Below are positions 11,184-23,885 of a stretch of DNA of 64,000 nucleotides, piece by piece; position 1 is the stretch's first letter; every line of letters starts with the position of its first letter. The stretch is taken from the NCBI GenBank assembly GCA_965153355.1, contig OZ231128.1, positions 36,890,001 through 36,954,000 on the forward strand. The letters are read 5' to 3'. The notes below the pieces were generated by a model that searched no databases, was not told where the DNA came from, and was given only the letters and a program-made list of their open reading frames with translations. The translations under genes and the position numbers were made by a program. The DNA comes from Flaccisagitta enflata (taxonomy: Eukaryota > Chaetognatha > Sagittoidea > Aphragmophora).

Positions 11184-12221
11184 ATGCCTCCAAAAGGGAA
11201 AGGAAAACAAAAAATTGATGTTGAAACAACACCAGCTGAAGAGAACAGTATTGAGAATCTAAGAAAGGAATTGTCTCAGGTGAAAAAGATTCAGGAGGTG
11301 ACAAATTCTGTTTTTGCTAATATGCGTAAGGAAATTTCATCTGTTGGTGGGAAGGTGAACGACTTGATGGAATCTATCAGTGAGGAAGTTAACAGCATGG
11401 TGTCCAAGGCTGTTACCAAGGCAGTTCTTGACAATGGGGGAATAGCAGCTGAAGCAATGAAGAAGCATTGGGCCTCTCACCTTTTAGACATTGCAAAGGA
11501 ACAAGTAGAAATGAATGAGGGGCAAAACTTGTTGAAGCAAGAAATAAAAAGTCTGGAAGCTCAACTGGCAGCATCTAGAAATTGTTTGGAAGAGCAGGAT
11601 AAAAGAATCATGAATGTTGAACGGATGTGGCAGGAAGAAAAGCAAAAGCGTGATCAATCATCAAAGGATGATTTTGAGAATTTGAAAGATCTTGTCGCAA
11701 AATTAGAGACAGGAATGGATGAATTAAGAAAAAATTCTGCCGTGTCACCACAAATCCTGTCATCTGCTCCGAATGAATTCCATCAAAGGGAACGAAAAAA
11801 GAACAACTTGATTATCTTTGGTCTAGAGGAAAGCAATGAAGCCCTGAATGAAGAAGTTGTTGATGACCTTTTTCATGATCTTGGAACTGTTATCACAAGT
11901 GATGAATATCAATGCTTCAGAGTTGGGAAGTACAACAGTCAAAATTACCGACCACTTGTCATCAAACTGCCAAATGCCATTATCAAAAATGATATCTTAG
12001 CCAGAGCAAAAATGCTTAAAGGCAACGAAAAATGGAAAGGAGTGAGCATCACCCATGATTTGACAAAAATGCAGTGTGCTGAAGAGAAAACAAATGAGCT
12101 TCTTCTCCGACAAGAAGCTGTCAAAAGGAATGAAGGCCTATCACCAGAGGAAAAGCTTAGAAAAATTTGGAAAGTTATTGGTGGACGTGGATCAAGAGCT
12201 TTGGCTTTTTGTCCTCTTTAA
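11184..12221 (+). CDS. LINE ORF1-like coiled-coil/RRM protein
   Basis: Intact 345-residue frame from ATG. The N-terminus is basic (MPPKGKGKQK), residues ~20-200 are coiled coil, and ERKKNNLIIFGLEES opens a domain at ~205. FRVGK, RPLVIKLPN, ILARAKMLKGN and ITHDLTKMQ follow, with a basic tail. This order is that of ORF1 proteins of non-LTR retrotransposons in invertebrates (coiled coil, RRM, C-terminal domain), which bind RNA and chaperone nucleic acid. No endonuclease or reverse transcriptase ORF2 follows; the next kilobase is low-complexity sequence. It is either a retroelement remnant with a surviving ORF1 or an ORF1-derived host gene. The lack of any stop or frameshift favours recent insertion or selection. 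Confidence 0.75.
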   Translation: MPPKGKGKQKIDVETTPAEENSIENLRKELSQVKKIQEVTNSVFANMRKEISSVGGKVNDLMESISEEVNSMVSKAVTKAVLDNGGIAAEAMKKHWASHLLDIAKEQVEMNEGQNLLKQEIKSLEAQLAASRNCLEEQDKRIMNVERMWQEEKQKRDQSSKDDFENLKDLVAKLETGMDELRKNSAVSPQILSSAPNEFHQRERKKNNLIIFGLEESNEALNEEVVDDLFHDLGTVITSDEYQCFRVGKYNSQNYRPLVIKLPNAIIKNDILARAKMLKGNEKWKGVSITHDLTKMQCAEEKTNELLLRQEAVKRNEGLSPEEKLRKIWKVIGGRGSRALAFCPL

Positions 12222-12239
12222 TCACAACCTAAGTGGCCC

Positions 12240-13130
12240 TTATTCTGCAACAACAACAACAATAACAGAAATGACAATGACATTTTTTTCGACAAATTAA
12301 CATTTTCAACAATGAAATCATCACTAATGGAAAAAACAATGACACAACAATGGAAAAAGCCATCTTATAGTGCATCAAACAACAAAAACAACAATTACAA
12401 CACCAATTCAAAGAAACATCCCTCAGTGCAGTGCCGGCAGCATGAACATTTCTACCAAACTTCCTACAAGGAATTTTTACCTTGAAACCATCGGGCAATT
12501 CAACATTAACGGCCTGTTTCTTTCAGGCCGTTGCCGGTATGTTTCTATCCTTCACTGTTTCTATAGGGATGAACCAAACGCCGATAGACAAGATTCTGCT
12601 GGGGTTTGTCTGCCGCTGTCTTCTTTCTTTTACAGATGGATTCAATTGCGATTGAGCTGGGCAGTGCTGAAGACATCAGGAACAGCAACAGCCACAACAA
12701 GGACATCAACAACAACCACAACAACAACAGCGGCAACAACAACCACATCGACAACAACAATAACAACAACAACAAACAGCAGCATCAACAATCACAGATC
12801 AATGACAGTGTCAACGACTGCGTCAATGATGGCAACAGCTGCGGCGACAGCTGCGGCGACAGCTGCGGCGACTTCTGCGGCAACAGCTGCGGCGACAGCT
12901 GCGGCGACACCTATGGGGACCGCTGTGGCGACAATTACGGCGAAACATATGGAAACAGCAACGGCGATAGCAACGGCGACACCAAAAACACCGATGATAT
13001 TGGAACTATATCAATAATGACAATGACAATGACAACAACAGCAACAAAATAGGCGATATCAGCAACAACGACAATGACAACAACAATGACAACATCATAT
13101 TATTGGAATTGTTTTGGGACTATTAGGATC
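12240..13130. repeat. CAACAA and GGCGACAGCTGC low-complexity region
   Basis: AACAAC-rich sequence from 12240, a unique island at 12420-12640, then (ACA)n and a (GGCGACAGCTGC)n minisatellite at 12835-12910, then more ACAATGACA units. Open frames here are repeat-driven. The ATG at 12636 follows a good acceptor (TTCTTTTACAG) but no supporting exon was found. Confidence 0.7.
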
Positions 13131-13210
13131 TAAAAACAAACTAAAATCTATCAACTTGTGAATATGTGAAGAAATCAAACAATATCTTACGTTTAAGGTT
13201 TTTGTACTAA

Positions 13211-13258
13211 TAGCAACCATTTGTTTGGACCCCTTAGGGGTCTGTGTTGGTTGCTATA
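13211..13258. repeat. short palindromic element TAGCAACCA/TGGTTGCTA
   Basis: TAGCAACCA...TTGGTTGCTA encloses an inner hairpin GGACCCCTTAGGGGTC and is followed by a TATAT-rich run. A near-identical copy lies at 16184-16228, so this is a dispersed short element. It sits just upstream of the proposed first kelch exon. Confidence 0.6.
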
Positions 13259-13286
13259 TATTATATTATATTATATTAATCCCAAA

Positions 13287-13403
13287 ATGGTTATGGAATT
13301 ACCAGGGCCTCAATACACAGGTTCGTATTGGTTTTCAAATACAAAGCTGATGACTTATACACAGAAAGACACACAAACACACACAGACACAGACACAGAC
13401 ACA

Positions 13404-13492
<89 letters not shown>

Positions 13493-14646
13493 ACGTAATA
13501 TTATTCAAAGGAAATGCAACTATATTTTGTTCTTTTTTCCTTACATTCCTTATTCCAGACACGGTTGATTCCATTGCATCTTTCGCCATTCCTTTGCCGC
13601 CTATTTTCGAGAAAGACTGGAAATCTGCGACTCGGTTTCCTGTGGGTGATGAGTTCGTTTGCGCCTTCCTCGATCATCAAATCGTCATTTGGGGCGGGGC
13701 ACAAAGGCAGCCCGACGGTAGTTATCCTCGTCTGCCATATGATGTCATCTACACTTACGTACCACCACAGTCGGTATCTGAAAAGGGGAAATGGTGCATT
13801 AAAAAAGTCACCGGCAAAATCCATCCAAGATCCATTTCTGCAGCTTCCGTCGCCTTTGAAGGACGTCTTTTCATCATGGGTGGCTACAACGGTGATTTTG
13901 ATGTTACCAACGTTCTCTCAACGCTTTCCTCCGACGGGAAGTTCAAAAGACTGCGTCCAATTTGCGAAGTTCCCACTCCCAGATTTCACCATCGCGGCTG
14001 GTCACATGAGGGGAGAATCTTCTTTTTCGCTGGACTATCCAAAGAAACTGATGAAGAGAAGGCAAACAAGATGACGTCGTATAGAGGGAAACCCAGTCTC
14101 TTTTACAACAACGAACTGTGTCAATACAAACCCGATACCAACGAGTTTCGGATCGTCTTGACAACAGGCGCCATTCCAACGCCTCGATTCAGATTTTCCG
14201 TCACGCAACACAATCAACGCGTCTACATTCACGGCGGAAGGTTCAGAGGATTTCTCAGGGATTTCTATTTCTTGGATCACGAAACGCTGCAATGGACTGA
14301 GATACAATTAAAAGAGAAATCGTATCTATGCAGCATCACTAAAGTCTCAGACAAGGAAATTCTTCTCGTCGGAGGTTGGGATGATTCTTACCGACCAAAC
14401 AAAACCAAACTCTTCAACATTGAAGTGAAAGTGGAAGAAGAAGAAGCGCTTGCTTCTCTTGTGAGAGTCAAAGAAGATGACGAAGTGTTTAACCTTCACG
14501 ATCACGCGGCCATTTCGGTGCCAAAGGAAAACGGCATCTTTGTCATTTGCATAGGAGGTGTCACTGATAAAGAAGGGAAAAAGCATCCCAACCACATGAC
14601 CTTGTTTGATATCAGCCTTCAACGATCTGAATCAGATTTTTCGTAA
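13287..14646 (+). CDS. kelch-repeat beta-propeller protein
   Basis: The main exon begins after acceptor TTCCTTATTCCAG at 13558 and runs to the stop at 14644-14646. It has no early in-frame ATG, so a first exon is needed. The best candidate is 13287-13320 (MVMELPGPQYT, ending in phase 1 before GTTCGT, a weak donor); it phases exactly and gives about 373 residues. The intron (13321-13558) holds a (CA)n tract. Kelch blades are marked by IWGG, IMGGYNGD, FFAGLS, IHGGRFRG, LVGGWDD and CIGGVTD, which fits a six-bladed propeller with no other domain. Kelch propellers are protein-binding scaffolds, so no reaction is predicted. The propeller call is firm; the first exon is about even odds. Confidence 0.75.
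13378..13492. repeat. (CA)n microsatellite in kelch intron
   Basis: ACAGAC units followed by about 90 bases of (CA)n, inside the proposed kelch intron. Confidence 0.95.
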
Positions 14647-14777
14647 TCATACTCTTTGCCTATTTGTACTTGTCCATTGACTTCGTTCTCATGCGCCCCG
14701 TTTCGATTCTTGCCAAAATCAATGTCGATATATTTAATCATTGTTGCCCAATAATCGGTTTCTACTCTAAACGACAG

Positions 14778-15266
<489 letters not shown>

Positions 15267-15700
15267 CAATAAGAATAACAACGCGATATTAGCAAGCTAG
15301 ATCTTCAGGAGACTGTGGAGTCATTTTCTGTTGCTTTTTTTATTCAAACGATTTCATTTTATCGTTCGTTTCTTTTTGTGAGAATATTGTGAATCGCTTC
15401 AATGATGTTGATTTTGTTTTGAACCAATCATGGTCAATATAGCGCATGTCACGCCCATGAGATGCATTGAAAAGATCTAGTAGACCTTCCCTATGCCATC
15501 TTATCCTGCCCTGTAGCACGATCCATTGAATCATGATTTTATCTTACTGGCTGCATCATAATCGTAATCATACTGACTGCAAAAATGAAAGATGATTTTT
15601 GTTTTACTATGGCCAATAGGATGCTAAAGGATGCTCATTAATGGGTGATTAAAACGAACACTTTTTTTTATAAAAACGTCACTTTTTGAGGAAGCCTTGC

Positions 15701-15884
15701 TTTTTTAGTTGCGGACACGCAACTCTATAAGAGGCTTTGTCCGTCCGTCGGTTGGTCGGTCGGTCGGTCGGTCGGTTGGTTGGTCGGTCGGTCCGTAGAG
15801 GTGATCGAGTCGAAAAGTGGGAAAACGCGCATTTCCGCCCCTGCCCACCCGTCCGCAACTGGTGGCCGTGTATCCGGCCTTGTT
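15701..15884 (+). mobile_element. HINE-like element, GTTGCG sub-family
   Basis: Complete copy. The 5' hairpin is GTTGCGGACACGCAAC, the core is GGTC/GGTT repeats, the subterminal inverted copy is GTCCGCAAC, and the 3' hairpin GGCCGTGTATCCGGCC is followed by TTGTT. Both the local hairpin and the long-range pair carry T and A where the GTCGCG sub-family has C and G. Confidence 0.85.
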
Positions 15885-16078
15885 TTAGATAGAAATAGCT
15901 ACTAGTAAAATGACTTCAATGTTCCTAATTTATGAGCAATTTCAAGCCTAACGTTTTATAAACTTGGTTCTTATGTAAAAAAAATGTGTTTATAAATATA
16001 AGCATAAGATAAATGACTGGAACTGACTTAAAATGACTTAAAACTACTTTGAATGACTAAAAAGTGACATAAATGGGG

Positions 16079-16178
16079 TTTTGGCCTTATTGCTTCTGCC
16101 CAAATGTTCCACTGACCTCAATTATGGCCCCTGCCCACCCGCACGCGACTAGGGTAGCCGTGTATCCGGCCTTGTTGT
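16079..16178 (+). mobile_element. HINE-like element, 3' part
   Basis: Ends GCCCACCCGCACGCGACTAG then GCCGTGTATCCGGCCTTGTT. The 5' end is missing; TGACTTAAAA repeats at 16010-16070 may be its core. A copy of the TAGCAACCA palindrome abuts its 3' end. Confidence 0.65.
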
Positions 16179-16394
16179 ACTAAAAGCAACCATTTATTTG
16201 GACTCTCAGGGGTCTGTGTTGGTTGCTATATATCATATCATTATATTGTATGAAAGTTGGACAACATTACTACTCAACCCTACTTTACTTAAGGATGAGA
16301 GCCTTTGGAACTCTCACTGGTAGCTGGCTGGTAGCTGGTAGCTGGTAGCTGGCTCACTGGTAGCCAAGTAGGCCAACAAGGCGGGACGTCCGTA

Positions 16395-16512
16395 TATCAT
16401 ATTGACTACAAAAGACGCGAAAAAGCAAAGTGTTACAGACCGACAGACCAGCCGACGGACCGATGGACCAACCAACGGAGCGGGTCATAGAGTCGCATGC
16501 AAGCGACTAAAA
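16395..16512 (-). mobile_element. HINE-like element, 5' part
   Basis: GACCGACAGACC core repeats followed by the 5' hairpin GTCGCATGCAAGCGAC and TAAAAA. The 3' half is replaced by GTAGCTGG repeats and AACAAGGC near 16370. Confidence 0.6.
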
Positions 16513-16854
16513 ATAATTGAGTACTCCCACGGGATTTTCTTGAAAGTCGTTAGCACAATGGTGTCCTAGATTTCCCGTCGATTTTTTATGGATTTGTCAA
16601 AGCGCGGTGTAAGTGCTGTTTTTTTCAATAAACCAACTTGGCTTTTTACACAGAGCAAAAGATACCTTTGGTTTGAGCCGAAAAAATGGTGCAAATTTCA
16701 GATGAATATTTCCATAAAGCGGTTTTTATTTCAACAAGATGTACAGAAAACAGGAAACATATTTACTCCATGCAGAATTAGCAAAAAAAAAAACAAAAAA
16801 ACACGGCAACTACACGTCTTTTAAATACGATGTAACGCGACCAAAACATCCATC

Positions 16855-17078
16855 TTTTAAGTCGCGGACTGTCTTTGTCCGTCTGTCCATCTGTCCCTCC
16901 ATTGGTCCGTCAGTCCATTGGTCTTTCAGCACAAGTCAAAGAGTGAGAAAATGAGCGAATAAGATGCTTTTTGTGTGTGTTTGGGATGGGGGGCGTGGGG
17001 CGTGGGGCGTGGGTGGGGGATGGATGCCCCTGACCACAAGTCTGCGACAATACGGCAATCCCGCGTTACTTGTTATTA
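16855..17078 (+). mobile_element. HINE-like element, diverged
   Basis: TTTTAAGTCGCGGACT at the 5' end, TCCGTCTGTCCATC core, a GGGGCGTGG tract, then subterminal AAGTCTGCGAC and a 3' end CCCGCGTTACTTGTT. The 5' hairpin partner is lost but the long-range inverted pair (GTCGCGGACT with AGTCTGCGAC) is kept apart from one change. Confidence 0.65.
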
Positions 17079-17576
17079 AGAGCAAGAAACCGCAAAATCG
17101 CCATGAGACTAAACATACCCAGACAAAAATGACATGAGAAGAATAGATAAAAAGATAGCAGTTAGATAGGTAGAAAGATAGATAGATAAACAGATAGATG
17201 AAAGGAAATCATTACATTGTAGATAGAGTGATGGGCAGTAAAAAAACAAAAACAAATGAGAAAAAGAATCTATGGTATTTGCAAATCGAATCAATATGAT
17301 AATGGATTTGTGTTTCCAGGTAAAAAGCAGCATGGTGGCAACAGGAAAAAAAATGTCACAGCACTTAATAAAATCGGAGCAGGTTCAGAAGTGGAGGTTC
17401 CATGAGATTGAAAAAAAAATCATAGCCGTCAAACAGTAAGAATTTAGAAATAATCTTGACTAAGTGACAATCAGAAGGCATAGAATTGAATGCTGTTTTT
17501 TCAAAATTTTTCTCTTTATATCGTAGGAGAGTACTGCCAGTCCCATGGATAACTTTGGGTGAATAGAAAAGAAACA

Positions 17577-18595
17577 AGGTCGTATACAAGGCTGCCGAAG
17601 TCGCGTGCGGGTGGGCAGGAGCAGTGATAAACTAGTCATCGAAGGATCGCACATGGTCAGCGGTACCCGATGCCTTGCTTGGAGTGATCAAGTGAAGTAG
17701 TGGAGTGAGAGCAGGGGTGAATTTCGAGATGTCCTGAGGTATATCAGTTCTTTTGAAGATGGATAGAGGTCATGGAAGTCCGGAGGGCAGGATTTAGTCC
17801 AAAAGAGCATACCGTATTTTCTCTAATTAGCGCCCCGGGCGCTTTTGAAATTGAAAAAATATATTGTCATTCTACCCTCTAATTAACGCCCCCTTTTGAT
17901 CTGTGAGAACTCTCTAATTATATGTTATTCACAAAAAATGCTACTTAGGATATCAGATAAAGATAAGATAAAATGTATCTTTCTTGTTTTTTATTCAATC
18001 CTTGAAAAAAAACCCGCTGAAAGATGCAAAATCTTTCTATTTTTGAAGATTATTTGCTATTTCACCTTCTTCCAAATTACTGCTCTGGAGAGCTCAAAGA
18101 GGGGGGGGGCGTTAATTGGAGGGGGGGCGATAAATGGAGAAAATACGGTATTTGAGGTTTGGGGGCTAGGCTTGAGGCCTCAGGGACAATTCTGAGGCTT
18201 AAAGAGCTGATATAAGGCCTGGAGGGCGGATTTGAGGTCTGGAGGGCAGATTTGAGGTCCTGAGGGCAGATATGAGGTCCGGAGAGTTGAATTGAGTTCT
18301 GGAGGGCTAAATTGAGGTCTAAGAGGGCTTATTTTAGGGCTCAGAGGGCCAAAGTCAGGCCTGAGAGTGCCCGGATGGCCAAGGGGGGGGGGGCGGATGG
18401 AAGGACGGAAGGGCGGACGTCTCGAAACCCCCCTGTGTCCTACAGGACATCGGCCCTTTGGGGCCGCTGCCCAAAAAGGCTATTAAAGCAATTGGGCAGG
18501 AGCAGTAACGCAAAAACCGCCCATAAACGCCGAAAAAAGCTAATGTGGACCGACCGACCTACGAACCGACCAACCGACATAGCAATGGAGTCATA
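17577..18595 (-). mobile_element. HINE-like element invaded by GGGCAGCGG-family copy b
   Basis: The minus-strand 3' end (AACAAGGTCGTATACAAGGC, then GTCGCGTGCGGGTGGGCAGG) is at 17577-17620, and the core (GACCGACCGACC) is at 18549-18580. Between them sits a GGGCAGCGG-family copy: the head GCACATGGTCAGCGGTACCC near 17650, GAGGTCTGGAGGGCAG minisatellite at 18180-18370, and right end CCTTTGGGGCCGCTGCCC at 18453-18470. The 5' hairpin is degraded. A separate MITE is nested at 17810-18150. Confidence 0.6.
17810..18150. mobile_element. 341 bp MITE, TACCGTATTTTC ends
   Basis: Terminal inverted repeats TACCGTATTTTCTCTAATTA and GGAGAAAATACGGTA, with sub-terminal GCGCCCC/GGGGGCG also inverted. AT-rich interior without a gene. 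A degraded end of the same kind lies at 58427-58460. Confidence 0.75.
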
Positions 18596-18618
18596 ATTTC
18601 CTCCGCCCCATTTTTATT

Positions 18619-21600
18619 TCACTTTTTTACTCCCGCTTTGGCTGGCGCAGGTAAGCCAATGTAAACATCGTGATTGTTTTCTGCAATGGCTCTGCTGGTC
18701 AAATATGAGATGAGACTGGAAGTGGAAAGTCCCAAATCATTCTTGATGTTGACCAACGATTCCGTGTCTTTGAGGAACTGATGTGTGATGGCGTCAGCTT
18801 CACGATCAGACGCTGTCAATCGGATCCTTTAATTATCAATGAATTCAAAAAAACTAATTTTATCTTCTAAAATGAAAAAAAAAACAGTGATGATATTCTA
18901 AGTTGGTCCATATTACACAGTGGGCCTTAAAAGAATTTGGTTAAATAAAAATCCCCAATGGTAGCGACTTGTATATAGAGATGGAGGAAATGCATTAGAA
19001 TCAAGTGAATGTTTCATACTTTAAATTATAAAATGCTACGAACAGATAGTGTGCCAAGTTCAAAGAACATTGGAGTGGTTTCACCCTTGACTTTTATGAT
19101 ACCCCCTCCCCCCTCATTACACCAAACTGGTTGAAATGCCATTTTTGTTATTTTTAGCTTGCTATGGCTGGGAAACCAGTTCAAAGTTGGCAAAAAAAAA
19201 TGTATTCAACATAAGCTGACTTGCCTCAATTTTCCTGAAGCTTTGATTAGATGTTTTTGCTGAATATTACTGCAACACTGGCTGAAAATCATGAAACTGT
19301 TAAACTAGTCACTATCGATGAGGATTTTTATACACTCATATTCATTAAAGGCCCACTGTGTGAAATAAGGAAACCTCATATCTGGTTATTCAGAGTAGAT
19401 TTCAAGTGGTTATTATCCGCTTTTCAAAAGATTGATGGCCATAAATGTAACTATTTACTTGGGTTTTTTTCTTTTAGTTGTCCGACTCATATTATTTCTT
19501 CACATGTATGAAATGTGCATTATTTATGATACATCACAAACTTTCCATTCTTTTCCATTCTAACAAAAACACGCATTCTCTCGCTTCCTTTTCCTCACAA
19601 GCGCATGCCAAGAGACTGGACAAAAACATGCCTCATATCTTGAAACAGCCTCACAACTTAAATTTCATTTGGGACTTAAAATTCTCTGTCCATAAGGCGG
19701 GTATACCTGAAAAGCGGGTGTGCCTTACCAAGGTTTGACTGTAAAAACCGTCATACCTTGCGTTTGTTTTGGCTGCATCTAGAGTAATAGTAGCGTGAGT
19801 TCCTGCCTCCCTTTTTTCCGTTAACGCTTTGATAATCAGCTTTGGTTCTTCATTTCGCGCCACTTCAATGTTTTCACGAGCCGCTTCTTTCATTCGGACC
19901 TGATAAATGGAGAACGAGGCCGAAAACATATCAATCAGGGAATCATTCAAATAACCATGACAAAAAAACCAACAAATCTGCTTTGCTAAATTTTGCCTAA
20001 CTGATGGCTTTAACCATGGAAAGCTTTTTGGAAATTCTCCCAAATGCAACATCTAGAATAGGCGTTGGTATAAAAATGATATAGCAGTTTCAAAAATGCA
20101 TTTCAAGAAGCAGTATTGGCAATTGTCAATTTGGCATAGACGACCGCAAAAATGGTAATAGTTTTGTTTTTACTACTTGGTCCTTTTAATGTAAGACGCG
20201 ATGCACACTAGCATCAAATTTGGGTAGGCATTTTGAGTAAAATTCTTAATCTTTCTCTGAATGCAAAAAAAAAAAAAACATTTTTAAGAATATGGCCCTT
20301 TTCTTAAATGTGTTTAAAACAGGGCCATATTTTTAGAAATGCAAATTTTTTTATTAGGAGATAGATTAACAATCTGACTCAAAGTAAGTTAAGGAATAAT
20401 AATTAATTCTTTTTATTATTTTTCAATTTTTCATATTGATTTTGTACATTCGAATTATTTTCAATTAAAAAAAAAAATAATATATTCTGAAATATAATAT
20501 CTTGATATTGATTTCTAAATCAAGTTTTTGATTTTTTTTTCTTCTAAAATATGACCAGAAAAATTGCCCCTTCCTGTGCACCATGTTATTAATTCTTTGA
20601 CGCAAACTCACCGAGTACTCGTAGTCTCTTGGCAGACGAATGTTTTCCACTTGAATGTCAGCTACGTCACAGTTCACTCTTTCGTATCCCTGACGAAGTT
20701 GCGACCTGATTTTGTTCTGAAACTCGGCCCTCGCAGACATGAGCTGAGAAGTGTTGAAGTAAGCAACGCTGTCTTGGACAGATGCCTCGCCAAGCACTTT
20801 CAAAAAATCGCGGAAAGTTTCGTGATCTTTGAATTGATTGATGATTTGCATCAGCTTCAGCGGTCGTACTCTTCAGGAAAAAAAATGAATAGACAAAGCT
20901 TTCAATGGCCATTTTAATACTAATGACGAGAATGATATAAAAAAGGCAAAATGTAAAATGATGCCGCTTCACTTGCAGTACAAAAGGCAAAGTGTAGAAG
21001 GCAATATAAAAAAGGCAATTTTGTTATAACTTTCATGGGGTACCTGTACTGAAAGGAAATGTCCATTTTGATGGTTGCGCCGTCACTGTTGATTGCTGCG
21101 TCATGAAAAATGTGTAAGAGAGGAATGATTTGACATTCAATGACGAACAGAGGGCAGGGAAAAAAACATTCACGCAAACAAAAGCAGAGAGTAGGTGCTG
21201 ATGTTACACTGATAAGCCAAGAAGCTGCAACACCATCCAACAACCCAAATTTTGAAAATAAACCTTTCGTAGTTGGTGTCCAAAGGCCAAATTGTTTACC
21301 TGTGAGATCTTCAAATTGCAAAGTCTTGAAGATGGAAGGGAATCTGATAAACTGGAATCCCAAAGGTCCCCAATGAAGTCCCTCGTGGAGAACTTCACTG
21401 TCCAGTTTCTTCCAAATTGTGTCGTACATCACAGCAACCTGAGTGTGAGAATTTGACATTCTTAAAAACAAATGAGGGATTTGTGGTACTTTTTTCGTGC
21501 AGTAACAATCTAGTTCGCCTTCTGGAAAATATTTCACTATGAAAAAGGTTCAGTGTTAGAATATCAATTTCTGAATAAATAAAGGCTTTTTCTTTAACTT

Positions 21601-22077
21601 TCTTTTTTTTTAAACTCCCTAGCTTTTCAAAAGGCCGAGATAACCCCCAATGCCATCACTATGGTGATTTAGGTGGGTAGGGTGGTTCTAGTTGGTTGGT
21701 GGGTGGTTTTTCCAAGTCAGGGGTGGTTTTGCCTCACGGTGCACTTCTTCTCACCATTACCGGAAAAGAACGGACGCCCCAAATATTGCCGTCGGATACT
21801 CGCCGACGCATATCACACATGTTCAGCGCGAAATTCAATACACACAGAGACATAGTCAGGACTCATTTTTGCCCGATCGGGCCTTCTTTTTCATGGATTT
21901 CCATACAGCAAACGAGGTGACATTTTCCGTTGATTAGACAATTGTTTCCCAGATGCGACTTACCTCCGTTGTTTGTAGTCTTCCGCAGGAGGAACAGATG
22001 AGAGAAATGATGGTAATCACTGCCGCGACAACGCTACACCCGATAGTTGCTCGCTTCATTTTTGTACTGGTCCGCAT
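18619..22077 (-). CDS. SPFH/Band-7 domain membrane protein, six exons
   Basis: Exons on the minus strand: 22077-21964, 21438-21300, 21095-21044, 20870-20612, 19899-19757 and 18826-18619. Every junction is GT-AG and the phases (0,1,2,0,2) agree, giving 304 residues. Residues ~10-32 are a hydrophobic anchor (ATIGCSVVAAVITIISLIC) after a basic start, so it is probably membrane-tethered. The SPFH part follows: VAVMYDTIWKKL, HEGLHWGPLGFQFIRFP, GATIKMDISFQYRV, ENIRLPRDYEYS, then an Ala/Glu/Lys-rich helix (MKEAARENIEVARNEE) and TASDREADAI. Relatives (stomatin, prohibitin, erlin, flotillin) form ring-like oligomers in membranes and scaffold lipids or proteases. I cannot choose among these subfamilies. 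Introns are 240-930 bases and free of the window's dispersed elements. Confidence 0.85.
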
Positions 22078-22214
22078 TGTTTTGGTTTCGGCTTATTAAG
22101 TGTAAATACCTCAGCGCTTTTCGTTTATTTGCTTTATTTATTGTTTACCTTGAGATAAAAGTATGAAATGTTGTCGATGATGAGAGAATGCATGAATTTA
22201 TTCATTTTATGATT

Positions 22215-22512
22215 AACAAGGCCAAGTAGGCCAGCGATGCGTCCCCTTTGAATGAATGTTTTTTATGAATGAATGTTTTTTACAAATGAATGTTTCGCTT
22301 ATGAATGGATGTCATTCATGAATGATAAATGATTCAATGAATGAATTACTAAATGCATGCTACTTTTACTGGGTTAAACCACTTATCTGTTGAAAAATGC
22401 ATTATTTCAATGCTTTAAATGAATGCCTTACCGACGGACAAACCAACCAACCATTGGTCCAACCAACCAACCAACCAACGGACACAGCCTATTATAGAGC
22501 GCGATATAAAAA
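22215..22512 (-). mobile_element. HINE-like element, GATGCG sub-family, TGAATGAA core
   Basis: AACAAGGCCAAGTAGGCC (3' end, GGCC/GGCC hairpin), then GATGCGTCCC, a TGAATGAATGTTT minisatellite (22235-22360), ACCAACCAACC core and a worn 5' end (GAGCGCGATAT). The 3' hairpin matches the GGTGCG copies. Confidence 0.65.
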
Positions 22513-22527
22513 AAAAACACTATCAAC

Positions 22528-22586
22528 ATGTTGTCATTGTCATTGTCATTGTCATTGTCATTGTCATTGTCATTGTCATTGTTGTC

Positions 22587-22630
<44 letters not shown>

Positions 22631-22641
22631 CGTTGTCGTCG

Positions 22642-22730
<89 letters not shown>

Positions 22731-22731
22731 G
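22528..22731. repeat. (TCATTG)n(TCGTTG)n(TTG)n
   Basis: Three successive repeat phases: TCATTG hexamers, TCGTTG hexamers, then pure TTG trinucleotides. 22740-23050 is unique sequence with no gene seen. Confidence 0.95.
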
Positions 22732-23099
22732 AAATATGACATTACCTCGAGTGATTGAAAATAAAGTATATAAAGAATAAAGATAAAGTATTCCCAAAAA
22801 GACGGTGAGTGCATAGCATTGGAACTTCGATTGCTGTTTTGATCGTCAAGTCTATCAGAATTGATGTCACACATTCAAAAATTTGACAGACGACTTCGTC
22901 AATCAATTAATTGCAGATGAAATACTGTCTAGAACGCGCCATGCTAGCCGTTGCTCGCTTTGATCATGATTGGGATTTGTCTAGTAAATCAGTGACTCAT
23001 GGCGTTGGCGAGCAAAACCGTGATCGAAACAATCTTTAGGGTCGCTCTGTGATTGGTCGAATTCTTTGTAAGTTTGGTCTTCACGTTATATCTTTGTGT

Positions 23100-23437
<338 letters not shown>

Positions 23438-23439
23438 GT

Positions 23440-23885
23440 TTTTGGGCAGCGGTTCCGAAGGGTACGAAGTCCTGTAGATCACAGGAGGTCTTTTGTTTAT
23501 CATTCCGTCCGTCCATCCATTTGTGCATTCATCCCTTTCAGGCCTGAAATCTGCCCTCTCAGGCCTGAAATCTACCCTCTCAGGCCTGAAATCTGCCCTC
23601 TCAGGCCTGACATCTCCCCTCAAAGATTCAAGGCCTGAGAGGGTAGATTTCAGATCTGAGAGGGCAGATTTCAGGCCTGAGAGGGCCTGGGGGGGAACAG
23701 ACGGATGGACTGACAGAATGAAGAACGAAAGTCCCTCTGTGTTCTACAGGACTTTGTCCCCTTCGGAGCCGCTTCCCTGCTTCCTCTCACTCAAATTCAC
23801 AATCATGCAAAGCAGGCCAACGGATATCGCTGACCACATATTGCCCTGTTCTCTCTCTCTCGTTTTCCCTCTTTTGCCACGGTGA
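23440..23885. mobile_element. GGGCAGCGG-family element, copy c
   Basis: The left end GGGCAGCGGTTCCGAAGGG (23444) and right end CCCCTTCGGAGCCGCTTCCC (about 23757-23776) are inverted. Both carry the shared GTCCTGTAG-ACACAG block. The inside is itself palindromic: four TCAGGCCTGAAATCTGCCCT units (23538-23615) face three AGGGCAGATTTCAGGCCTGA units (23628-23690). The head segment lies to the right (23777-23860). Confidence 0.65.

Noticed and set aside
12222-13130. A LINE ORF2 after the ORF1-like gene
   Set aside because: No endonuclease or reverse transcriptase motifs in any frame; only CAACAA and GGCGAC low-complexity sequence.
18379-18420. G-rich stretch as a regulatory quadruplex
   Set aside because: Runs of G here and at 18107-18127 belong to mobile-element interiors and MITE ends; nothing links them to a promoter.
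21673-21937. Extra exon between SPFH exons 1 and 2
   Set aside because: Exon 1 joins directly in phase to 21438 and restores the expected SPFH start; no additional exon is required.
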